Below, piece after piece: positions 1-5,659 of a DNA stretch of 6,303 nt (its first letter is position 1; the number at the start of each line of letters is the position of its first letter). A program made the position numbers and the translations under genes. Source of the DNA: Bacteriovoracaceae bacterium UBA2394. Its GTDB lineage: Bacteria; Bdellovibrionota; UBA2394. The stretch is taken from the NCBI GenBank assembly GCA_002343335.1, contig DDSI01000042.1, positions 1-6,303 of the forward strand, written 5' to 3'. Below the pieces are notes generated by a model that was not told where the DNA came from, made no database searches, and worked only from the letters and a program-made list of their open reading frames with translations.

Positions 1-1085
1 GGAATAGTGGGATCGGAAGGCAGCGAAGGAAGTTCAATCGATATTGGAGTTTGGATGGGTCGCCCCAAAAATCGAGAGAGCGATGCGTATTGCTGCCGTA
101 AATCGTCTTCAAGAGACAAAACATCCGATTTCAATTTCGACAGTCGATTTCCAACGATGGCCGCCTCATTAGGATCCTCAAATCCTCCTTCGACAGCGTC
201 ATGGACTCGTCGATAGGTCGTCTCGAGAGTTGTAAGAAATCCCCTCATTTCCTTCAGAGCCAATTCATAGTGGCTAATCGTAAAATAAAAATTTGCTGCC
301 GTAGAAACCTGCTGCGATAGCAAAACTGCATAGGAGTATCTCTCCGCCTGGTAAAGAGCCTTCGTTCGGTCGAGTTCGTACCATCGATTTGGAAATACGA
401 ATGGAAGAAATGACGAAAGAGCCTCGGGTAAACTAAAAAGTGCTTTCGGTCCTTCGAGCAGAACTTTTAAATTCAACCGCGGAAGTAAATTGGCTCGTGC
501 TAAAGCAATATTTTGATTGCCTTGAAACACAACCTCTCGCCGAATGTTCGTTTCATACGTAAATTTCTTAACACTCTTTACAAGAGTATCGAGAGAGTAT
601 TCCGTTTGCATTCCGTCGGAGTCGTCGAAGTTCTTCGCCGCGTGGACAAATAATTGCCACGGACCCTTTTCAGTTTGGGCATCAATTGCAAAATAAATAG
701 ATTCTTCCGACAGACAGGCCTTTACCTTCAATGATTCCGCTGCGTATTCACCACACGAATCTTGAACCTGCAAAGATATGAAGCCTTTCGGAACAAAAAT
801 CTGCGAATGGAGCTGAATCTTACTGGGACTCTCGCCTTTAATTTTAAAGGCATACAAAGTCTTCGATAAGTCTCTCTCCAAAATATCAATGCCGAAATTT
901 TGTTGATCGATCTTAAACCCGCGAACGGTTACTAACGTGTTCGCATTTTCTCGCTTCGCCTTATCGGTAGTCTTAACGACACTCAACTTCCCAGGAAGAG
1001 ATCCCGAGAGTTTGAGAACTGGTTCGTCGCAACCAACAACAAGAAAAGTAAGCCCAACGAGTGAAAAAAGATGATTCTTATTCAT
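1..1085 (-). CDS. TolC-family outer-membrane efflux-like lipoprotein, C-terminus cut by window edge
   Basis: The frame stays open from an ATG at 1085 to the left edge, giving 361 complete residues. Residues 1-18 form a lipoprotein signal with lipobox V-V-G-C and lipidated Cys19, followed by Asp20-Glu21. Residues about 20-160 are a beta-rich region I do not recognise, with Cys111 and Cys124 as a possible disulfide. From about 163 the pattern is that of the TolC/OEP repeat: a helix starting YSLDTLVKSV, then NIALARANLLPRLNL (192-206), a short strand-like stretch, and long helices from about 240 to 340 rich in Ala, Leu and Glu, ending near SRFLGRP. TolC-family proteins form trimeric channels through the outer membrane for efflux pumps or type I secretion. 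Only the first half-repeat is visible. The start overlaps the upstream lipoprotein gene by 8 bp and has an AAGGA ribosome site about 9 bases upstream. Substrate and pump partner are unknown. The family call is fairly secure; the N-terminal region is not assigned. Confidence 0.8.
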   Translation of the reverse strand, partial: MNKNHLFSLVGLTFLVVGCDEPVLKLSGSLPGKLSVVKTTDKAKRENANTLVTVRGFKIDQQNFGIDILERDLSKTLYAFKIKGESPSKIQLHSQIFVPKGFISLQVQDSCGEYAAESLKVKACLSEESIYFAIDAQTEKGPWQLFVHAAKNFDDSDGMQTEYSLDTLVKSVKKFTYETNIRREVVFQGNQNIALARANLLPRLNLKVLLEGPKALFSLPEALSSFLPFVFPNRWYELDRTKALYQAERYSYAVLLSQQVSTAANFYFTISHYELALKEMRGFLTTLETTYRRVHDAVEGGFEDPNEAAIVGNRLSKLKSDVLSLEDDLRQQYASLSRFLGRPIQTPISIELPSLPSDPTI

Positions 1086-1782
1086 TGGGAAGTTTCCTTT
1101 TCAGCTGCACAATGCGTTTTTCCCGATCGAAGTTCGAGGTAATGATGACGGTCAGCTCGTCGACTCGCAAAAGAGCTCCACTCATGAGTGCTCTTGCCAT
1201 TTTAATTTGTGAATCTTTAGGAATAGGATTTTCGTCCGTCGTATCCGGCAAAGCCAAGCTAACGAAATATTGCTTATTGCAACTCGAAGCCTTCGCTTGA
1301 AACATTCCGTAGTTGTAATCAGGAAGAACGTCTCCATAGTCACAACCAAAAGTATTTCCTGAATCTAAATTTGTTTCTTTGACTGTTGGACGAATCGCAA
1401 TTTTTGCGAGATCAACCGCAATCTCTTCGGGTGATCGCACACGTTGAGGTGGTTTGTAAGTAGGCAAGCTTGATGTGAGATTCATATGCACTTCCCACTT
1501 TTGTTCGCCGTAAATTGAATCAATCCTCGTGTACGTCCCGACGAAATCGCCGGTTAAAGCATCGATGAAATTATCTCGCTGAGCCAAATCCTCTTCCATC
1601 GCCTTCGCTCGTTGATCTCGATTGCGATTCTCGGTTTCGACTTGCTTCTTTGCCGCCTCTTCACCTTCGATTTGTGCTATTTCTCTTCGTCGAGCATCAT
1701 CACTTCCGCATCCCGCTATTGCTGCTAAAAACAAAGTGCTTAAGGTTGCTCCAACAACTTTTCCTCTAAATAAATTTTTCAT
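1078..1782 (-). CDS. hypothetical coiled-coil lipoprotein (234 aa)
   Basis: I do not recognise the family. The start is the ATG at 1782, because GGGAGGA lies just upstream and the signal peptide then begins properly with MKNLFRGK; a longer reading from 1809 would place that ribosome site inside the gene. Residues 1-24 are a lipoprotein signal ending in the lipobox I-A-G-C, with Cys25 followed by Gly-Ser-Asp-Asp, so the protein should be membrane-anchored and exposed to the periplasm or surface. Residues about 29-70 are highly charged and Glu/Arg/Lys-rich, a probable helical coiled coil. The rest (about 75-234) looks like a mixed alpha/beta domain beginning LTGDFVGTY, with Cys147 and Cys168 able to form a disulfide. 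Its last codons overlap the TolC-like lipoprotein gene by 8 bp, which implies coupled translation and perhaps a physical partnership with that channel protein. This role is inferred from context only. Confidence 0.8.
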   Translation of the reverse strand: MKNLFRGKVVGATLSTLFLAAIAGCGSDDARRREIAQIEGEEAAKKQVETENRNRDQRAKAMEEDLAQRDNFIDALTGDFVGTYTRIDSIYGEQKWEVHMNLTSSLPTYKPPQRVRSPEEIAVDLAKIAIRPTVKETNLDSGNTFGCDYGDVLPDYNYGMFQAKASSCNKQYFVSLALPDTTDENPIPKDSQIKMARALMSGALLRVDELTVIITSNFDREKRIVQLKRKLPNE

Positions 1783-1785
1783 ATG

Positions 1786-1792
1786 TCCTCCC
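1786..1792 (-). promoter_or_regulatory. ribosome binding site that sets the start of the coiled-coil lipoprotein gene
   Basis: The minus strand reads GGGAGGA here, close to the full anti-16S match, and sits 3-4 bases before the ATG at 1782. The spacing is a little short but usable. It argues against the ATG at 1809, whose reading frame would run through this site. Confidence 0.7.
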
Positions 1793-1830
1793 AATAAAGA
1801 CTCACGCACAAGAGCGCTTATCTTTGTACT

Positions 1831-1844
1831 TTCAAGATCTTGAA
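1831..1844. promoter_or_regulatory. perfect 14-bp palindrome, possible operator
   Basis: The sequence TTCAAGATCTTGAA is its own reverse complement. It lies in the AT-rich 78-bp gap between the 112-residue gene and the coiled-coil lipoprotein gene, about 50 bp before the latter's start. On the minus strand its end runs into TTGAAA, a reasonable -35 element, but I see no good -10 at 16-18 bp. It has no loop and no U-tract after it, so it is a poor terminator. A dimeric regulator's site is the most natural reading, but it remains unproven. Confidence 0.3.
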
Positions 1845-1860
1845 TTAATTTTTTGAAAAA

Positions 1861-2199
1861 TTAAGCGCGTGGCGGCCGAAAGAGATCAGATGAACTGGAA
1901 ATGCCAAATGTTTTGAATTCAGCAACTCGCAAAGTTTTTTCTGCGCTATTTGGAAAAACTAAAACTGACGTGTCGGATACAAAGGGGATGTGAACGTGGC
2001 AAACCAAAGAATGGCTCGGATCCTCTGAACTTTTTGACTCCTTTTGATCGTGGCTCTCGTCATCCGAATCGGAATGAGAAATATAATCGATAGAACCTAC
2101 AGAAGCTTTGGCGACATGCATCAATTCGCAGCAAAATGCCATCTCGACTTGCGAAACAAGAAACAAAAAGACGAAAGAAATTAAGCCCTTGGCCCCCAT
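1861..2199 (-). CDS. small exported Asp/His/Ser-rich protein with Cys-His-x-His motif, possible metal binder
   Basis: This 112-residue protein is not identified. Residues 1-22 are a Sec-type signal: Lys4, then a hydrophobic core ISFVFLFLV. Cys23-Cys24 follow, but the preceding M-A-F does not fit a lipobox. Residues about 40-64 are acidic and polar with three histidines and many Asp, Glu and Ser. They lead into HSLVCHVH (63-70), where His63, Cys67, His68 and His70 could hold a metal ion. The C-terminus ends in LFRPPRA. Small exported His/Cys proteins with this layout and an Arg-Pro-Pro tail often precede heavy-metal efflux operons with a TolC-type component, and a TolC-like gene does lie two genes downstream, so periplasmic metal binding is a reasonable but weak guess. 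An in-frame stop directly upstream fixes this ATG as the first possible start. Unusually, I see no Shine-Dalgarno sequence before it. Confidence 0.65.
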   Translation of the reverse strand: MGAKGLISFVFLFLVSQVEMAFCCELMHVAKASVGSIDYISHSDSDDESHDQKESKSSEDPSHSLVCHVHIPFVSDTSVLVFPNSAEKTLRVAEFKTFGISSSSDLFRPPRA

Positions 2200-2276
2200 T
2201 GAAGTTCAAGGATAGGGGAAGACTTAGAAGTCAGGCAACGATTGTTTTTTACAAAATCGAGTAGTACTTGGCTGAA

Positions 2277-2630
2277 TCAATTCCTCGATAAAGAGGCCTT
2301 TAACCCCTCACCGCTCGATTTACCATCGAGAGTCATCGCGCTCACATCGACATCCCCGGTGAAAGTCTTCCTCGCAACCAAAGCACACCAATTCGAGTTC
2401 TTCCCACTCAGTGTTGAGTATTGTGATTCGGAATGTTGGATGGTGACCATTAAGGGCTGTACTCCATCTTTGTGAACCGCGGTTCCACAAACTTCGATGG
2501 CCGTCGATCGTGCTACGTTTTTCATCGAGGTCACTTTCACCTCAATGTCTGTATTGGTTTCTGCCAAAAGGTTTGTGCTTAGAGACAATGTCAAAATCGC
2601 GCTTATAGACACAATATGTTTTGCATTCAT
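2277..2630 (-). CDS. small exported hypothetical protein with two cysteines (117 aa)
   Basis: I do not recognise a family. Residues 1-23 are a clear Sec signal peptide (Lys4, hydrophobic core IVSISAILTLSLS, likely cleavage after LLA), leaving a mature periplasmic or secreted protein of about 94 residues. The mature part alternates polar and hydrophobic residues as in a small beta-sandwich. Cys48 and Cys82 are the only cysteines in it and probably form a disulfide; Trp81 sits beside the second. There is no membrane segment after the signal and no lipobox. The start is well supported by GGGGGAG six bases upstream. The gene sits 97 bp after the 56-residue membrane protein gene and 77 bp before the Asp/His-rich exported protein gene, all on one strand, so the three may be co-expressed envelope proteins. 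Function is unknown. Confidence 0.75.
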   Translation of the reverse strand: MNAKHIVSISAILTLSLSTNLLAETNTDIEVKVTSMKNVARSTAIEVCGTAVHKDGVQPLMVTIQHSESQYSTLSGKNSNWCALVARKTFTGDVDVSAMTLDGKSSGEGLKASLSRN

Positions 2631-2727
2631 AATTTCTCCCCCGACACGATTGCAGCAACAAACGAAGGACTTGAAAAGCGAAACTTAAAGAGTCTCCAGG
2701 ATTCTCCCTTCGCAAGCTTCAGCCTGA

Positions 2728-2898
2728 TCAAGGTCTATTGAGGAGGAAATGACCAATCTCGGCGATTGCAAGCAGTAGCGCTAAAATCCAGATGTGAGAC
2801 TTTCGAAGTCCAAGCATAAAGAGAAACGAATATCGGCGAGCTTTGAAATGAATCTTCATTCTGAAGTTAATGGATTCGTGGTGAAATTTCTTAAGCAT
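2728..2898 (-). CDS. small single-pass membrane protein (56 aa)
   Basis: The ATG at 2898 opens a 56-codon frame ending in TGA at 2728. It begins MLKKFHHESINF, has a basic stretch (Lys15, Lys19, Arg21, Arg22, Arg32, Lys33), then one strong transmembrane helix from about Ile36 to Leu53 (IWILALLLAIAEIGHFLL), and stops three residues later. The positive-inside rule puts the N-terminus in the cytoplasm. Glu47 and His50 lie within the helix, one turn apart, which is unusual and could matter for partner or ion contact. AAGGAAG stands at the right distance from the ATG. The gene fills most of what would otherwise be a 327-bp gap between the kinase gene and the next exported-protein gene, and keeps the same strand. 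I know of no family for it. A chance frame is possible, but ribosome site, helix and basic flank together favour a real gene. Confidence 0.6.
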   Translation of the reverse strand: MLKKFHHESINFRMKIHFKARRYSFLFMLGLRKSHIWILALLLAIAEIGHFLLNRP

Positions 2899-2937
2899 CG
2901 TTTGCTTCCTTTCACCGAACGCTGAAGGAACAAACGA
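2898..2937 (-). promoter_or_regulatory. hairpin that would hide the ribosome binding site of the 56-aa gene
   Basis: On the minus strand, CGTTTGTTCCTT (2936-2925) pairs with AAGGAAGCAAACG (2911-2899). That gives 12 base pairs with one bulged G, plus a further T-A pair that includes the A of the start codon, around a 13-base loop. The 3' arm holds the Shine-Dalgarno sequence, so in mRNA the structure would block translation start. No U-tract follows, so it is unlikely to be an intrinsic terminator for the kinase gene. A DNA operator dyad is the main alternative. Confidence 0.5.
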
Positions 2938-2957
2938 AGCGAAATGAGCCGCGAAAA

Positions 2958-4688
2958 TTAACTTATGAGAATCGGGACGAATGGAAGAGCCAACTTAGGT
3001 AGCATCTTGCATCCCAGATTAAGGACCTGCGCTTGAACTTTAGGATCGTCATAGGCTGCAGTAACAAGTACGGAATTTTGCGCAATTTGAAAATCGCGAA
3101 TGGCATCGAGTCCTGTCTTTGACATCTTGAGATCATAATCGATTAAAAAAGTAGTCTTTTGCTGGTCTGCGAAAACGCTATCCGCGGGCATTGAGTGGTA
3201 GAATTCAATTTCATGTTGGGGAAGTCGTTGCTTCCACAATTTTCCTATTGTGTCACAGTCATCTACCACCACAACTCGTTCGTCGTTCTTTAAATTCAAT
3301 TCAGTTAGTAGCCATTGAGGACGAGGAGCAATGGGAAGTGTCAATTTAACCGTTGTACCTTTGTCTTCGATAGAGTCGATCTCAAAAATTCCTCCAACCT
3401 TTCCGACTTCAGACTTCACCAGCTGCAGTCCAATTCCATTACCATCTGTTTTTCCATGCGTTCCGCTTCCCTGACGAACCATCTCCAAAACTTTTGAATT
3501 CATTCCTTTTCCGTTATCGATAACTTGAAGACAAATTGAATCGATCCCTTCGAATGCCACTCGAGCAACGCTAACCTTAATTTGACCAAGTCGATCTGAA
3601 GGCACGGCTTCTATTGCATTGCTTAAAATATTAGACAGGATGCGATCAAATACGGACGCTGACAGTGCAACACTCTCAAGCTTTAGATCTTCAGGTATGT
3701 CCACATAAAATCTGGCTAACGAGAGCGGAGTTGAAATCTGTTTTGCTGAAATGACAGAGCGTATGACGGAAAATAAAAATGACCATGGCTGCTCTGCAGC
3801 TTCCTGATTCTCGCCGCGAAATCGCTTTAATAAGTCATCCGATAAAAACCGTATTTGGGAAATAGAACGACGAAAAATATCTTGTTCGTTGTGATCTTTC
3901 CATACCTCCGGCTTTTCTGAAAGATGAAGGAGAAGAGTAAGAGGTGATCGAATATCGTGGGCTACTTGTCGCGCAATTTTGGAGAGAGCAATGTCTTTTG
4001 ATCGAACGGCGAGTTTTGCTGTGACTGATTGAAGTTCTTCAAAAGGCAATTCTTTCAGCAGTGGTACAAAATCTGCTTCAGTTTCAGCGTGAGACACCTT
4101 CGATAAGGTTCTCCGAATCGGACGCACAGTCGTGCGATAAAAAAGCACAAAAAAGATCATGCCTGCGACAAAGAGTGATAGCAGCGAGAGGAGAATTGCC
4201 ACTTTCATTTTTTTGTAAGGCCCCCAATCCTCGATATTCATTCGATAGTGCAGACGAAGATCTCCAACTAGGCTTTCCACAGAGCTAATTGGTAATACGA
4301 CGAAAATCTGGGTGTTCTCGCGACAAACCTTGCCCCATTTAAAGGATTGAATCTGTCCGGCACATTCTAATTTCTCCCGAGGTTCGGTGAGAGACACCAA
4401 ACTTAATTTCTTTGACGTTGCGTCTCGAAAGAGAGGCGTCTCTTCTACAATACGAGTGGCTTTTTCCTGATTTCCCTCGAGAAGGGCTAAAGCGACCATC
4501 GATTCACTTCCCCGAATAGCGGTCTGAACCCTTTCATAAAATTCAGAATAAAAATATGGTGCCATCTGCTTTTCCACGAGAAATAAGAGCAATACAAAAC
4601 AAACAGCTGCGACCGAGAATAAGCTTAACAAATGCTTTCCATAAATTGAGAGAATCGATGGTGAAAACAATTTAAGCCGCTTCGTCAT
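2958..4688 (-). CDS. membrane-bound hybrid sensor histidine kinase with C-terminal receiver domain
   Basis: This 576-residue protein autophosphorylates on histidine in response to a periplasmic signal. Its parts in order are: transmembrane helix 1 at about 20-38; a periplasmic domain at about 40-160 with Cys109 and Cys122; transmembrane helix 2 at about 162-184; a HAMP-like linker (TTVRPIRRTL); the dimerisation H-box with His244 in VAHDIRSPL; the ATPase N-box around Asn353-Asn357; the G1 box DNGKGM (391-396); and the G2 box GNGIGL (416-421). A receiver domain follows at about 470-576 with acidic pair Asp476-Asp477, predicted phospho-acceptor Asp517 in FLIDYDL, Thr543 and Lys565. It ends only 11 residues after that lysine, so its last helix is short; receivers ending in a PK...FVPI pattern occur in other hybrid kinases. 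No His-phosphotransfer domain is present. The ATG overlaps the stop of the periplasmic binding protein gene as ATGA, making that protein the likely signal partner. No response regulator with an output domain is in the window. Confidence 0.93.
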   Translation of the reverse strand: MTKRLKLFSPSILSIYGKHLLSLFSVAAVCFVLLLFLVEKQMAPYFYSEFYERVQTAIRGSESMVALALLEGNQEKATRIVEETPLFRDATSKKLSLVSLTEPREKLECAGQIQSFKWGKVCRENTQIFVVLPISSVESLVGDLRLHYRMNIEDWGPYKKMKVAILLSLLSLFVAGMIFFVLFYRTTVRPIRRTLSKVSHAETEADFVPLLKELPFEELQSVTAKLAVRSKDIALSKIARQVAHDIRSPLTLLLHLSEKPEVWKDHNEQDIFRRSISQIRFLSDDLLKRFRGENQEAAEQPWSFLFSVIRSVISAKQISTPLSLARFYVDIPEDLKLESVALSASVFDRILSNILSNAIEAVPSDRLGQIKVSVARVAFEGIDSICLQVIDNGKGMNSKVLEMVRQGSGTHGKTDGNGIGLQLVKSEVGKVGGIFEIDSIEDKGTTVKLTLPIAPRPQWLLTELNLKNDERVVVVDDCDTIGKLWKQRLPQHEIEFYHSMPADSVFADQQKTTFLIDYDLKMSKTGLDAIRDFQIAQNSVLVTAAYDDPKVQAQVLNLGCKMLPKLALPFVPILIS

Positions 4689-5659
4689 TTCGATTTCTTT
4701 CGAATTTGTGTCATGGTTTCAAATTCTTTATCGGTGAGCCCATCTAACTTCAAACTTTGAAGAGCAAGCTTCGGTTCAATGATCTGCACTTTTTCTAGTG
4801 GCTCTCTATTGAAAAAGTTGGCGAAGGAATCAATCGCAGTGCGCCCCATCTCCGAGGGCGATTGTTGAATCGAAGCACGAATTTTGGATTCTAAAATTTT
4901 CTTCTGAACCTCGAGAATTGCATCGTATCCCACCATAACAGCCGGCTCTCGAAGCTTACTTTGTTCAAATACATCCAATACGCCCAGGATCATCGTGTCG
5001 CTGCCAGCAAAAACGCCATAACACTTTCGAATTTGTGACAGATGCGACCGAGTTAATTCCTTCGCTTTTTCCCGATTGGAGAGTGCGACATATTCAATAA
5101 TACGAAGATCTGGTCGTTCTTGTTTTAGAATTTCTTTAAACCCAGTGTTTCGATCTTGATGAGTTTTGGCGTTTGGGTTTCCGGAAAAAAGAGCGATGCA
5201 ACCTTTAGCTTCCGGCTCTACTCCAATCTGGTTCACCATATATTTGCCAGCAAGCCGTCCTCCCGCTCGATTGTCAGAACTAATTGTAGTCAGAACGAGA
5301 TCTTGCCCTCGAGTAAGTGGCGTATCCACAATCGCTACGGGCTTTGCTGCCTTTTTTAATTCATTAAGAACTCCTTCGAAGGCATCGGATCGATTGGGTA
5401 TGAGGACAAAACCGTCGAAATTTTTAATTTCACTCCTCAGATATGCAACCTGAGATTGCCAATCATCCTCGTTTTTTCCGTACTGCGGAACGATTTCGAA
5501 CTGTAGTTCTTCTGCGCGATCTCTTGCGCCCTGCAAAATTGCATCGTAAAAGGCATTCTCCTTTGCTTTGAGCAATAGGGCGATCTTCTTAGGCGCGCCT
5601 ACGGTTTCTTCAATGGCAAAAATGGAAAGAATTAAAGAAAAGCAAAAAATAGATTTCAT
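4685..5659 (-). CDS. periplasmic sugar-binding-like protein, RbsB/LuxP type (Peripla_BP_4)
   Basis: This 324-residue protein has a signal peptide (about 1-22, cleavage near VGA) and then the two-lobe fold of the ribose/galactose/AI-2 binding family, at normal length. From memory of RbsB, I can align several ligand contacts: Asn35 and Phe37 in ENAFYDA, Asp112 after the strand PVAIVD, Arg170 in HQDRNTGF, Asp246 in VGYD and Gln266 in IQQSP. The RbsB Arg90 and Asn190 positions are Thr113 and Ser220 here, so the ligand may differ from ribose. The tail beyond about 296 is an extension of the usual fold. No ABC transporter permease or ATPase gene lies beside it. Instead it joins a methyltransferase gene upstream and a hybrid kinase gene downstream through ATGA overlaps, with AAGGTG as ribosome site. 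I therefore infer a signal-receptor role like LuxP or TorT rather than uptake. Family call is strong; ligand unknown. Confidence 0.88.
   Translation of the reverse strand: MKSIFCFSLILSIFAIEETVGAPKKIALLLKAKENAFYDAILQGARDRAEELQFEIVPQYGKNEDDWQSQVAYLRSEIKNFDGFVLIPNRSDAFEGVLNELKKAAKPVAIVDTPLTRGQDLVLTTISSDNRAGGRLAGKYMVNQIGVEPEAKGCIALFSGNPNAKTHQDRNTGFKEILKQERPDLRIIEYVALSNREKAKELTRSHLSQIRKCYGVFAGSDTMILGVLDVFEQSKLREPAVMVGYDAILEVQKKILESKIRASIQQSPSEMGRTAIDSFANFFNREPLEKVQIIEPKLALQSLKLDGLTDKEFETMTQIRKKSK

Noticed and set aside
1783..1809. A nine-residue longer N-terminus for the coiled-coil lipoprotein, starting at the ATG at 1809
   Set aside because: It would put the strong GGGAGGA site inside the gene and add an uncharacteristic stretch before a good lipoprotein signal peptide.
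2221..2259. Inverted repeats GACTTAGAAGTC (2221-2232) and CGATTG...AAATCG (2239-2259) as a terminator after the 117-aa gene
   Set aside because: The first has a 5-bp stem with a 2-base loop, the second a short interrupted stem, and neither is followed by a U-tract on the minus strand.
2899..2957. Intrinsic terminator after the kinase gene
   Set aside because: A strong stem is present, but the bases after it are the start of the 56-aa gene with no U-tract, so a role at the ribosome site fits better.
4685..5659. Naming the binding protein luxP, lsrB or rbsB and the kinase luxQ
   Set aside because: The fold and gene order support only the family; two sugar-contact positions differ from RbsB and the kinase's periplasmic domain is too short for LuxQ.
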